Of a stretch of DNA of 64,000 nucleotides, positions 49,907 through 58,310 are shown one piece after another. Both the position numbers and the translations under genes were made by a program. This DNA is from Citrobacter telavivensis (GTDB taxonomy: Bacteria > Pseudomonadota > Gammaproteobacteria > Enterobacterales > Enterobacteriaceae). Position 1 is the first letter of the stretch, and each line of letters opens with the position of its first letter. The stretch spans positions 372,001 through 436,000 of the forward strand of contig CP045205.1 in the NCBI GenBank assembly GCA_009363175.1. Direction: 5' to 3'. The notes under the pieces are model-generated. The model made no database searches. It saw only the letters and a list, made by a program, of their open reading frames with translations, and was not told where the DNA came from.

Positions 49907-51601
49907 TTATTCCCCCACCATCTCAGTATTTGCCGCGCCTGGCGGTACCATTGGATACACTTTTTCTTCCGCATCAATGCGGACATGGATCAGCGCCGGC
50001 CCCGGTCGGCTGATGATCACCTGCAATGCCGCCTGTGGGTCAGCTTCGTTATTCAGATCGCAGGTTTGCAAACCGAATCCGGCAGCAATCTGCATAAAGT
50101 TGATTGTCCCCGGATACGTCGCGGCAAAAACGCCCTGCTTATAGAACAGGCTCTGCTGCTGATGCACCAGCCCCAGCGCTTCGTTGTTCATCAGAATGAT
50201 TTTCACATCCAGCTGATTTTCGCTGGCGGTCGCCATCTCCTGAATGTTCATCATCAGACTGCCGTCGCCGGAGAAACACAGTACTTTCTTATCCGGGTTC
50301 GCCAGCGCTGCGCCAATCGCTGCCGGCAGACCAAATCCCATGGTGCCCAGACCGCCAGAAGTCAGCCACTGGCGAGGACGGTTCAGCGGATAGGCCTGCG
50401 CTGCCCACATCTGATGCTGGCCCACGTCGGTAGTGATAATCGCGTTATCGTCCACGCAGGCCGCTACCGCGTTGATCAGGCCGTAGTGGCACAGCGGGTC
50501 GCTCTCCTGCGGGATAGCGCACGGGAATTCACGTTGCAGATCGCTGACCAACTGGTGCCACTCAGCGCGCGGGTTTGCGTCGATTTGCGGAATCAACTGG
50601 GCCAGTACCTCATCCACGTCAGCCTGAATAGCGATATGCGGCTGCTTGATTTTGCCCAGCTCCGCACGGTCGATATCGACATGGATGATTTTGGCATTCG
50701 GGCAGAACTGCTCGGTTTTGCCAATCGCCCGGTCATCAAAACGCGCGCCCAGCACCACCAGCAGATCCGCCTCTTGCAGGATGAAGTTAGTGCTGCGCGC
50801 ACCGTGCATCCCCAACATGCCTAACGACAGCGGATGCGCCTTCGGCAGCATTCCCAGCGCCATCAGCGTCATGGTGGTCGGCAACTGCGCCTTTTCCGCC
50901 AGCTCACGCACCCGCTGCGGCGCATTAATCACCCCGCCGCCGAGGTACAGCACCGGACGCTGTGCGGCGTTAATCATCTCGGCCGCTTCACGAATGCTCT
51001 CTGCGCTGAATTCCGGCGTCGCCATTTTCTGTGCCGGTTCTGGCATCTCATCAATCTCGAGAACCGCCATCTGGATATCCTTAGGTATGTCTATCCACAC
51101 CGGGCCAGGACGTCCGGATTGAGCGAGACGAAATGCGTCGCTCATCACCTGCGGGAGTTCATCGATATGTCTGACCAGATAGTTATGTTTAGTGATGGGG
51201 ATAGAGATGCCGTAGGTGTCCACTTCCTGGAAGGCGTCGGTGCCGATCATTGAGGCCGGAACCTGCCCGGTGATACACACCATGGGGATAGAATCCAGCC
51301 GCGCATCGGCGATGGCGGTCACCAGATTGGTTGCGCCCGGCCCGCTACAGGCCATGCACACCGCCGGTTTACCGTCAGTTCGCGCCATACCCTGCGCAAT
51401 GAACCCCGCACCCTGCTCGTGGCGCGCCAGAATATGGCGGATTTGCGTGCTCTGACTTAAGGCATCATAGACGGGAAGAATCGATCCACCCGGAATGCCA
51501 GTGACAATCTTAATGCCCTGACGTTCCAGAAAATGAACGATAAATTCAGCGCCGGTAAAACGCGTACGCTGGGATGTTGATGTTGTGCCCGAACTTGCCA
51601 T
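49907..51601 (-). CDS. ilvB: acetolactate synthase I catalytic subunit IlvB
   Basis: This 564-residue ThDP-dependent synthase has 'LARHEQGAGFIAQGMARTDGKPAVCMACSGPGATN' (catalytic Glu and binding region) and the ThDP motif 'CFSGDGSLMMN...LDVKIILMNNEALG'. It condenses pyruvate to acetolactate (valine/leucine) or pyruvate with 2-oxobutyrate (isoleucine) and also uses FAD. The start at 51601 (MASSGTTSTSQ) fits E. coli IlvB. Expression is set by the upstream ivbL attenuator. Confidence 0.96.
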   Translation of the reverse strand: MASSGTTSTSQRTRFTGAEFIVHFLERQGIKIVTGIPGGSILPVYDALSQSTQIRHILARHEQGAGFIAQGMARTDGKPAVCMACSGPGATNLVTAIADARLDSIPMVCITGQVPASMIGTDAFQEVDTYGISIPITKHNYLVRHIDELPQVMSDAFRLAQSGRPGPVWIDIPKDIQMAVLEIDEMPEPAQKMATPEFSAESIREAAEMINAAQRPVLYLGGGVINAPQRVRELAEKAQLPTTMTLMALGMLPKAHPLSLGMLGMHGARSTNFILQEADLLVVLGARFDDRAIGKTEQFCPNAKIIHVDIDRAELGKIKQPHIAIQADVDEVLAQLIPQIDANPRAEWHQLVSDLQREFPCAIPQESDPLCHYGLINAVAACVDDNAIITTDVGQHQMWAAQAYPLNRPRQWLTSGGLGTMGFGLPAAIGAALANPDKKVLCFSGDGSLMMNIQEMATASENQLDVKIILMNNEALGLVHQQQSLFYKQGVFAATYPGTINFMQIAAGFGLQTCDLNNEADPQAALQVIISRPGPALIHVRIDAEEKVYPMVPPGAANTEMVGE

Positions 51602-51651
51602 ACTCCAGTCCTTTTGTTCTGGGCCGACGCTCCGGGCAGGTCTCTTAAACG

Positions 51652-51685
51652 AAAAACCCCGCCCGGTTTGCGCCGGCGGGGTTTT
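51652..51685 (-). terminator. ilvBN attenuator terminator
   Basis: On the minus strand, AAAACCCCGCC pairs with GGCGGGGTTTT around a GC-containing loop, followed by a U-run. It lies between ivbL and ilvB, the classical transcription attenuator that responds to charged Val- and Leu-tRNA. Confidence 0.9.
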
Positions 51686-51708
51686 GGAATCGTGTGTTGT
51701 TCCGGACC

Positions 51709-51807
51709 CTACGGCGCATTGCCGACGACCACCACCACACGCACGACGACCGCTGCGCAAGATGGCGCAGTTTTTAGTAGGGTCGACGTCAGCATGGAAG
51801 AGTTCAT
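51709..51807 (-). CDS. ivbL: ilvBN leader peptide IvbL
   Basis: This 32-residue leader has the regulatory run AAVVVRVVVVVGNAP at its C-terminus, with eight Val codons in two blocks. It starts MNSSMLTSTLLK and ends just before the attenuator. Length equals E. coli IvbL, with the same C-terminal pattern. Ribosome stalling at Val codons when valine is scarce prevents terminator formation and raises ilvBN expression. Confidence 0.95.
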   Translation of the reverse strand: MNSSMLTSTLLKTAPSCAAVVVRVVVVVGNAP

Positions 51808-51939
51808 TAGGGACCTTGTCTGTTTAATGATTAACAGGATTTATACAAGCACAGCTTTCATAAGCTGACAACGGAAAAATTTTCATCTGCGTAAAAATGC
51901 GTCGACGATCACGTTTCACCAGGAAAAAGCGGCCAAAAC
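51808..51939 (-). promoter_or_regulatory. ivbL-ilvBN promoter region
   Basis: This 132-base stretch between the istR-1 terminator and ivbL should contain the ilvBN promoter, which is CRP-dependent in E. coli. I could not fix a convincing -35/-10 or CRP site. Confidence 0.45.
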
Positions 51940-52014
51940 AAAAAACCCCGCCGGAGCGAGGTTTTTTCAGCGTTATGCGGTTGGTAGTCGCAAAGCACAC
52001 TGTGTTATGTCAAC
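51940..52014 (-). ncRNA. istR: antisense small RNA IstR-1
   Basis: The minus strand from 52014 reads GTTGACATAACACAGTGTGC... and ends in a GC hairpin (CTCGCTCCGGCGGGG type) with a U6 run at 51945-51940. The length is 75 nt, the size of E. coli IstR-1. Its 5' 21 bases are exactly complementary to the tisB mRNA at 52243-52263. By analogy it blocks ribosome loading on tisB mRNA in unstressed cells. Confidence 0.92.
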
Positions 52015-52111
52015 AGCAAAAGTATACGCGTTCTGCGAAGAACACGCAATTTCGGCACGGATTTTGACGCTTTTGAGTATGGATCAGAAGTTCGGCACTG
52101 TCCATAAATAC

Positions 52112-52127
52112 CTGTTCATTTATACAG
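52112..52127. promoter_or_regulatory. LexA (SOS) box of tisB
   Basis: CTGT-N8-ACAG (within TACCTGTTCATTTATACAGTG) is a consensus LexA site. A TATAAT -10 element lies 8 bases downstream at 52136-52141. Its position between istR-1 and tisB matches E. coli, where it represses tisAB and the longer IstR-2 transcript. Confidence 0.92.
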
Positions 52128-52242
52128 TGTTTATCTATAATGTCTCAGTACGCAATGTGTTAGGTGGGGCCGCATCGTAAACCGGCGCAACAAAGTCCTG
52201 GCTGAAACGGGTGGTGCCGTCAGCGCCTTAACCCCCCCGGTG

Positions 52243-52263
52243 AGCACACTGTGTTATGTCAAC
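52243..52263 (+). promoter_or_regulatory. IstR-1 target site (standby region) in tisB mRNA
   Basis: AGCACACTGTGTTATGTCAAC is identical to the plus strand at 51994-52014, the template of the IstR-1 5' end, so the two RNAs can form a 21-bp duplex. In E. coli this region is the ribosome standby site needed for tisB translation. Confidence 0.9.
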
Positions 52264-52331
52264 GAAGGTGCTGGTAGCAGGCGGCGGAAAGGTACGTCAG
52301 CACCGTGCTCCTTTGCCAAAAGGAGACGCGT

Positions 52332-52421
52332 ATGAGCCTCGTGGATATCGTTATTCTTATCCTGAAACTCATCGTTGCAGCCATGCAACTGCTTGATGCT
52401 GTTCTGAAATACCTGAAGTAA
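52332..52421 (+). CDS. tisB: SOS-induced membrane toxin peptide TisB
   Basis: This 29-residue peptide (MSLVDIVILILKLIV... to LDAVLKYLK) differs from E. coli TisB at three positions from memory (N2S, A7V, L18M). It is a single amphipathic transmembrane helix with Asp/Lys on one face. TisB forms pores that depolarise the inner membrane after DNA damage and promotes persister formation. It is preceded by GGAGACG and by the IstR-1 target and LexA box. It is below the usual gene-calling length. Confidence 0.95.
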   Translation: MSLVDIVILILKLIVAAMQLLDAVLKYLK

Positions 52422-52440
52422 TTCAGATTCAAGTCGCACC

Positions 52441-52469
52441 AAAGGGGAGCGGGCAACCGCTCCCCTTTT
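52441..52469 (+). terminator. tisB terminator
   Basis: AAAGGGGAGCGG and CCGCTCCCCTTTT form a stem around CAA with a U-run, 20 bases after the tisB stop. Confidence 0.9.
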
Positions 52470-52538
52470 ACATCGACTGATGCTTGCGCGGTGATGATAT
52501 GTTACATTTTTATGACATTTCCTGGTGACGTCTACGCT

Positions 52539-53372
52539 ATGACCCTTTCCGTTTTCTGCATCTTGCTATTCGCCGCGCTGCTGCACGCCAGCTGGAACGC
52601 CATTGTGAAAGCCGGAAACGACAAGCTCTACGCTGCCATCAGCGTCAGCGGTTCCGCCGCCATCATGGCGCTCCTGTGCCTGCCCTTTGCACCACAACCC
52701 TCGACCGCCAGCATCCCGTTTTTAGCCGCCTCGACCGCATTACAGGTGGTCTACACCGTGCTGGTCGCCAGAACCTATACCGTCTCCGATATGAGTCAGA
52801 CCTATCCGCTGATGCGCGGGACGGCGCCGCTACTGGTGGCTATCATTAGCGTACTGTTTCTTGGCGATAGCCTGTCCACGCTGGCCTGGACGGGAATTGC
52901 AGTGATCTGCGCCGCCATCCTCGGTATGGCTTTTAACGGTCGGGCCCGTTCGCAGCAGGGCATTGTGCTCGCGCTGATTAACGCCTGTTTTATCGCCGGG
53001 TATACGCTGGTCGACGGCACCGGCGTCAGACTGTCGGAAACCGCGCTGGGATACACGCTCTGGACCTTCTTTTTGAACGGCTCCTGCCTGCTGGGATGGG
53101 CGATGGTTGCCCGTCGCCGGGAAGCATTGCGCTATCTGACGCAGCACTGGAAAAAGGGAATTTTTGGCGGCATTGCCACAATGGGCTCTTACGGACTGGC
53201 GCTCTGGGCGATGACCCTCGCGCCGCTGGCGGTGGTCGCTGCACTGCGTGAAACCTCAATCCTGTTCGGCGCGCTTATCGCCTGGTTGCTGCTGAAAGAA
53301 CGGGTCGCAGGATTGCGCCTCGTGGCTGCTGGCGGGATTGCGGCAGGCGCGATACTGCTGCGTTTGTCCTAG
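52539..53372 (+). CDS. EamA/DMT-family transporter
   Basis: This 277-residue protein has ten hydrophobic segments with two EamA repeats ('ALLHASWNAIVKAGNDKLYAAISVSGSAAIM' and 'ALINACFIAGYTLVDGTGVRLSE'). It resembles RhaT/YddG-like metabolite exporters; the substrate is unknown. I prefer the start at 52539 over ATGs 27 or 48 bases upstream because it begins the first membrane helix cleanly, but no strong ribosome site decides it. It lies between tisB and emrD, where E. coli K-12 lacks such a gene. Confidence 0.82.
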   Translation: MTLSVFCILLFAALLHASWNAIVKAGNDKLYAAISVSGSAAIMALLCLPFAPQPSTASIPFLAASTALQVVYTVLVARTYTVSDMSQTYPLMRGTAPLLVAIISVLFLGDSLSTLAWTGIAVICAAILGMAFNGRARSQQGIVLALINACFIAGYTLVDGTGVRLSETALGYTLWTFFLNGSCLLGWAMVARRREALRYLTQHWKKGIFGGIATMGSYGLALWAMTLAPLAVVAALRETSILFGALIAWLLLKERVAGLRLVAAGGIAAGAILLRLS

Positions 53373-53382
53373 AACACACTCT

Positions 53383-53406
53383 CGGCAACATTTGTTGCCG
53401 CTTTTT
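53383..53406 (+). terminator. terminator of EamA transporter gene
   Basis: CGGCAAC and GTTGCCG pair around ATTT with a following CTTTTTG run. Confidence 0.85.
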
Positions 53407-53551
53407 GTTTACATATCCTGCCGTTCAGCCCTTTTCCATTCCCGCCTGCCATCTGGCCTTCTTTTTTTAGTGTGGTAGATTTCACTCGCATTTATGGGAA
53501 TGCGCAGCACCTTATTCTTATTTTTTCTCTTTTTAAAAAGTATTCAGCGAA

Positions 53552-54736
53552 ATGAAAAGGCAGAGAAACGTCAATTTGTTGTTGATGTTGGTATTACTTG
53601 TGGCTGTGGGTCAGATGGCACAAACCATTTATATCCCTGCCATTGCCGACATGGCACGCGAGCTAAACGTTCGCGAAGGGGCCGTGCAAAGCGTGATGGC
53701 AGCCTATCTGCTGACCTATGGCGTATCGCAACTGTTTTATGGCCCGCTTTCCGACCGCGTCGGACGCCGTCCGGTGATCCTCGTCGGGATGTCGATTTTT
53801 ATGCTCGCCACGCTGGTCGCCATTACGACTCATAGCCTGACGGTGCTGATCGCCGCCAGCGCATTGCAGGGGATGGGGACCGGTGTCGGCGGGGTGATGG
53901 CGCGAACCTTGCCGCGCGATCTGTACGAAGGCACGCAGCTGCGCCACGCCAACAGCATGCTGAATATGGGCATCCTGGTCAGTCCGCTGCTGGCACCGCT
54001 GATTGGCGGGCTGCTGGATACGATATGGAACTGGCGCGCCTGTTACGTCTTCCTGCTCGTGCTCTGTGCGGGGGTCACCTTCAGCATGGCGCGCTGGATG
54101 CCGGAAACACGTCCCACTGGCGCACCGCGCACGCGGCTGATGACCAGCTATAAAACCTTGTTTGGTCACAGCGCCTTTAACTGTTATCTGCTGATGCTGA
54201 TTGGCGGACTGGCCGGTATCGCTGTATTCGAAGCCTGTTCCGGCGTGCTGATGGGCGCGGTGTTAGGACTGAGCAGCATGGTGGTGAGTATCCTGTTTAT
54301 CCTGCCGATCCCGGCGGCGTTTTTCGGTGCATGGTTTGCCGGTCGCCCGAATAAACGCTTCTCTACGCTGATGTGGCAGTCAGTGGTGAGCTGTCTGCTG
54401 GCAGGGCTGATGATGTGGATCCCCGGCTGGTTCGGCGTGATGAACGTCTGGACGCTGCTGATCCCCGCCGCGCTGTTCTTCTTCGGCGCCGGGATGCTGT
54501 TCCCGCTGGCGACCAGCGGCGCGATGGAACCCTTTCCGTTCCTCGCCGGTACAGCGGGCGCGCTGGTGGGCGGTCTGCAAAATATTGGTTCCGGCGTACT
54601 GGCATGGCTTTCCGCTATGCTGCCGCAGACCGGGCAGGGCAGTCTCGGCCTGCTGATGACGCTTATGGGACTACTGATTTTACTGTGCTGGTTACCGCTG
54701 GCGGCGCGTTTTTCACACCAGGGGCAGGCGATTTAA
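53552..54736 (+). CDS. emrD: multidrug efflux MFS transporter EmrD
   Basis: This 394-residue, twelve-helix DHA1 transporter has 'YLLTYGVSQLFYGPLSDRVGRRPVIL' (motif A, about 50-75) and matches E. coli EmrD (394 residues). It exports amphipathic compounds such as uncouplers. Its last 74 bases overlap the convergent GH5-like gene. Confidence 0.94.
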   Translation: MKRQRNVNLLLMLVLLVAVGQMAQTIYIPAIADMARELNVREGAVQSVMAAYLLTYGVSQLFYGPLSDRVGRRPVILVGMSIFMLATLVAITTHSLTVLIAASALQGMGTGVGGVMARTLPRDLYEGTQLRHANSMLNMGILVSPLLAPLIGGLLDTIWNWRACYVFLLVLCAGVTFSMARWMPETRPTGAPRTRLMTSYKTLFGHSAFNCYLLMLIGGLAGIAVFEACSGVLMGAVLGLSSMVVSILFILPIPAAFFGAWFAGRPNKRFSTLMWQSVVSCLLAGLMMWIPGWFGVMNVWTLLIPAALFFFGAGMLFPLATSGAMEPFPFLAGTAGALVGGLQNIGSGVLAWLSAMLPQTGQGSLGLLMTLMGLLILLCWLPLAARFSHQGQAI

Positions 54737-55727
54737 TGACCGTATGGCCGGGCGTTTCGCAGTCCGGCGCAATCATCGCCATTAACAGCGGCTCGAGCGC
54801 GGGCCGCCACGCGCCTTCCTCCCCATCGTAAAACTGCGTATCGGCGTTGATCGCGTAGGGAATTTTCACCTTCTTCAGCTCACATGCCATGAACGTGGCA
54901 AAAGCGAGCTGTGAAGAGGACGGAGGATTCTTGCTGGTTTCTCCCGTGGCCCATCCGCCAACCCAACTGACATGCCCGCTTTTTTGCTGCCAGTGCACAG
55001 CAGTGTTGATGCGCGCGCGAATTGCCGCTTTCTCTGCAGCCGTACCCGACGTCCAGGGGTATTTGCCGTTATTTTTCACCGGCCCCCACGGGAAGATATG
55101 CCATTGCGCCAGGACATAGCTCTGGCTCTGCGGTGGCAGCCTGAGATTGGGCAGATCTTCCGGTGCGGCACGCAGACGAGGCGCAACAAAAATCATCCGT
55201 TGCGGGTCGATGGCGTGGATAGTACGAATGGTTTTGTCATACACCCGGTTCAGGGACGTCAGATTATGATTCAGCTTACCGGCCGGTTCGTAAATCAGAT
55301 CAAACCCCAGCAGCGGCGCGCTGTGGGCAAAATAGTGCGCCACCGCGACCCACCAATTGATCACCTCTTTTTCATTGCTCGCACTGGGGTCATTTTTATA
55401 CTCGTCCGCCTGAAAAGCGATAATCGGGATCACGCCGTACTGCTCGCAGGCCTCCACCAGCTTGCGCAGATGAATAAGCCGCGCCTCCGTGGGTTCTCCG
55501 CTTACCCGAATACGCACATGAGCGATCCCTTTCGCCTTGAAGTCCCGCACCACCAGCGGGTCGAACTCCCGGATACCTTGTTCAGTGCGCGCCCAGTCGA
55601 CGTCCATTCCCACACCAAGTTGCTGCGCATAATGTGCCGCCGTCAGCGGCGATTGTGCTGCCCCCAGGGCGAAACTGACAAACACAAAGAGCGAGACAAG
55701 TGGTTTAATCACGATGACCCTCAGCAA
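54663..55727 (-). CDS. secreted GH5-like (cellulase-fold) glycosidase homologue
   Basis: This 354-residue protein has an N-terminal signal peptide (ending ALGAAQS) and a TIM-barrel GH5 pattern. 'GFDLIYEPAGKLN' carries the acid/base Glu position with Tyr in place of the usual Asn of NEP. 'WVGGWATGETSKNPP' carries the likely nucleophile Glu in the GE motif. The N-terminal strand is 'GVGMDVDWARTEQGI'. It is probably periplasmic or exported. The 3' end overlaps emrD by 74 bases. The Asn change suggests altered or lost activity. Confidence 0.75.
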   Translation of the reverse strand: MLRVIVIKPLVSLFVFVSFALGAAQSPLTAAHYAQQLGVGMDVDWARTEQGIREFDPLVVRDFKAKGIAHVRIRVSGEPTEARLIHLRKLVEACEQYGVIPIIAFQADEYKNDPSASNEKEVINWWVAVAHYFAHSAPLLGFDLIYEPAGKLNHNLTSLNRVYDKTIRTIHAIDPQRMIFVAPRLRAAPEDLPNLRLPPQSQSYVLAQWHIFPWGPVKNNGKYPWTSGTAAEKAAIRARINTAVHWQQKSGHVSWVGGWATGETSKNPPSSSQLAFATFMACELKKVKIPYAINADTQFYDGEEGAWRPALEPLLMAMIAPDCETPGHTVIKSPAPGVKNAPPAVTSTVKSVVP

Positions 55728-55768
55728 TTTTGCAGGCGCAATATCACGTATTTAGCACGCTTTTTTAT

Positions 55769-56725
55769 TTACCGTGTAGCAGTTTCGCTTCTGGAAAACG
55801 ACTTCGCCTGCTCATGCAGCCAGTTGATAAAGGCCTCAATTTTCGGCCATTGCCTGCCGGGTAACGTCGTCATGTAGTAATGCTGGTGACAGGTCAGCGC
55901 CATCTCACCAAAAGGCGCAACCAGCTCACCGCTCTCCAGTCGCTTTTGTACCAGCCGTCTGCGTCCCATTGCCACGCCGATATGGTTCATGGCAGCAATC
56001 ACCGCTAAATCTGAACGATCAAAGCCAATTCCCGACGATGTCGGCAGATTCACTGCAAAATGTTGCGCCCAGCTATGCCACTCGTCGGTCCCTGAATCAT
56101 TGCTCCAGGCCTGACGATCGTGCAACAGCGTACAATGTGGCAGATTCACCAGAGACCCCATTAAATCAAAGCGTTGAGCATAATCCGGACTACAGACGGG
56201 AAGAATCGCCTCGTCCATTAAGAAGTGATGCTCCAGTTGGGCCGAAGGCGCATCGTCAAAGTAGAGCGCCAGATCGACCCCGGCGCGCTGCAGGTTCACA
56301 TTGTCGTTACCCGTTAATATGGTGAGCGAAATCGACGGATAGCGGCGGGTAAAGTCACCCAGCGCAGGCACCAGCCAGCACTGCGCGATAGACGGGCGAG
56401 AATAGACGGTCAGCGTCCCGGAAAGCTCCTGATTTTTGATATCGAGGATCTCCTGGTTCAGCGTATCCAGCGACGATTTCAGCGCCCAGAACACCCGCTT
56501 ACCTTCATGGGTGAGTTCCACTTTGCGGTGCGAGCGCACGAAAAGCTGGATCCCCAACTCCTCTTCCAGTTGGTTAATGCGGTGGCTGATGGCACTGGGG
56601 CTCAGCGATAACTCGTCTGCGGCCATCGCAAACGACTGATGCCGGGCCGCTACTTCAAATGTGTACAGTTTGGATAATTGCCAGCCGTTCAGGAGGTGGT
56701 TTCTGACTTCGCGAAGGGGTTCCAT
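55769..56725 (-). CDS. dsdC: LysR-type D-serine regulator DsdC
   Basis: This 318-residue LysR protein starts MEPLREVRNHLLNGWQLSK. Its HTH 'SFAMAADELSLSPSAISHRINQLEEELG' and 'GIGFDRSDLAVIAAMNHIGVAMGR' match E. coli DsdC. It activates dsdXA with D-serine as inducer and is divergent from them. The start at 56725 matches the E. coli N-terminus. Confidence 0.94.
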   Translation of the reverse strand: MEPLREVRNHLLNGWQLSKLYTFEVAARHQSFAMAADELSLSPSAISHRINQLEEELGIQLFVRSHRKVELTHEGKRVFWALKSSLDTLNQEILDIKNQELSGTLTVYSRPSIAQCWLVPALGDFTRRYPSISLTILTGNDNVNLQRAGVDLALYFDDAPSAQLEHHFLMDEAILPVCSPDYAQRFDLMGSLVNLPHCTLLHDRQAWSNDSGTDEWHSWAQHFAVNLPTSSGIGFDRSDLAVIAAMNHIGVAMGRRRLVQKRLESGELVAPFGEMALTCHQHYYMTTLPGRQWPKIEAFINWLHEQAKSFSRSETATR

Positions 56726-56955
56726 GAGTACCTCGGTGACTTCAGCTTCAGTCCGGCGAAGTGTAAAAAAAACCGCAGAAAAAATCAGCACAAAGATGAA
56801 TGAGAGTGAACCATATCGCAAAATTGAGCGAATATTCGATGCAAATCACCTCTTTGATTCAATCTGATTCATGTGAACGAGGATTTATATCGTTTGTCAG
56901 CCCACGCCGAATTTTTGTCCAATAGGGGCAGGTAAATCACAGGGCAAGGTGAGAT
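56726..56955. promoter_or_regulatory. divergent dsdC/dsdX control region
   Basis: This 230-base gap should hold DsdC binding sites and both promoters. An ATGTGAACG stretch near 56868 could be a CRP half-site, but no full palindrome was found. Confidence 0.4.
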
Positions 56956-58293
56956 ATGCACTCTCAAATCTGGGTTGTGAGCACGCTGCTAATTAGCATT
57001 GTGTTAATTGTACTGACCATCGTGAAATTCAAATTCCACCCGTTCCTGGCACTGCTGCTCGCCAGTTTCTTTGTCGGGACCATGATGGGCATGGGCCCGC
57101 TGGACATGGTCAATGCCATCGAAAGCGGGATCGGCGGTACGCTCGGCTTCCTCGCCGCGGTCATCGGTCTGGGTACCATTCTCGGTAAAATGATGGAGGT
57201 TTCCGGCGCGGCGGAACGCATCGGCTTAACGCTACAGCGCTGCCGCTGGCTCTCCGCTGACGTCATTATGGTGCTGGTGGGGTTGATTTGCGGGATTACG
57301 CTGTTCGTTGAAGTTGGCGTGGTGCTGTTGATTCCCCTGGCGTTCTCCATCGCGAAAAAAACCAACACCTCACTGCTGAAACTGGCTATCCCACTGTGTA
57401 CCGCGCTAATGGCCGTTCACTGCGTCGTGCCGCCGCACCCGGCCGCGCTGTTTGTTGCCAATAAACTGGGTGCGGATATTGGTTCGGTGATCGTCTACGG
57501 CCTGCTGGTTGGCCTGATGGCCTCACTGATAGGCGGCCCGCTGTTCCTGAAATTTCTCGGTAATCGCCTGCCGTTCAAACCGGTTCCCGCTGAGTTTGCA
57601 GACCTCAAAGTACGCGAGGAGAGTACACTGCCATCGCTGGGTGCAACGCTGTTTACCGTCCTGCTGCCGATTGGTTTGATGCTGGTGAAAACCGTGGCTG
57701 AACTGAACATGACCAAAGGCAGCACGCTGTACACCCTGCTGGAATTTATCGGCAACCCGATCACTGCCATGTTTATCGCCGTCTTTGTGGCGTATTACAT
57801 TCTCGGTCTGCGCCAGCATATTGGCATGAGCGCACTGCTCACCCATACCGAAAACGGTTTTGGTTCCATCGCCAATATTCTGTTGATTATCGGGGCGGGC
57901 GGCGCGTTCAACGCCATCCTCAAGAGCAGCGGTCTGGCAGACACGCTGGCGGTGATCCTCTCCAACATGGACATGCACCCGATTCTGCTGGCCTGGCTGG
58001 TCGCGCTGATTCTGCACGCGGCGGTCGGTTCTGCCACGGTGGCGATGATGGGCGCCACGGCGATTGTCGCGCCGATGCTGCCGATGTATCCCAACGTCAG
58101 TCCGGAGATCATCGCCATTGCCATTGGTTCTGGTGCCATTGGCTGCACGATCGTTACCGACTCCCTCTTCTGGCTGGTTAAGCAGTACTGCGGCGCCACC
58201 CTGAATGAGACGTTCAAATACTATACGACCGCGACATTTATCGCCTCGGTTATTGCACTGGCTTGCACATTCCTGCTTTCCTTTATCATCTAA
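56956..58293 (+). CDS. dsdX: D-serine transporter DsdX
   Basis: This 445-residue protein of the GntP gluconate-permease family has 'IESGIGGTLGFLAAVIGLGTILGKMMEVSGAAERIG', 'GITLFVEVGVVLLIPLAFSIAKK' and 'VPPHPAALFVANKLGADIG'. E. coli DsdX is a proton-dependent D-serine importer of the same length. dsdA follows by 17 bases. Confidence 0.94.
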   Translation: MHSQIWVVSTLLISIVLIVLTIVKFKFHPFLALLLASFFVGTMMGMGPLDMVNAIESGIGGTLGFLAAVIGLGTILGKMMEVSGAAERIGLTLQRCRWLSADVIMVLVGLICGITLFVEVGVVLLIPLAFSIAKKTNTSLLKLAIPLCTALMAVHCVVPPHPAALFVANKLGADIGSVIVYGLLVGLMASLIGGPLFLKFLGNRLPFKPVPAEFADLKVREESTLPSLGATLFTVLLPIGLMLVKTVAELNMTKGSTLYTLLEFIGNPITAMFIAVFVAYYILGLRQHIGMSALLTHTENGFGSIANILLIIGAGGAFNAILKSSGLADTLAVILSNMDMHPILLAWLVALILHAAVGSATVAMMGATAIVAPMLPMYPNVSPEIIAIAIGSGAIGCTIVTDSLFWLVKQYCGATLNETFKYYTTATFIASVIALACTFLLSFII

Positions 58294-58310
58294 GCGCAAA
58301 GAGACGTCCT

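Noticed and set aside
52150..52240. tisA reading frame upstream of tisB
   Set aside because: I could not find a convincing conserved frame of the E. coli length, and tisA is not thought to be translated; no feature called.
57523..58299. 258-codon open frame antisense to dsdX
   Set aside because: Composition rich in His/Arg/Gln is typical of a reverse-strand shadow of a membrane protein, and dsdX is clearly real.
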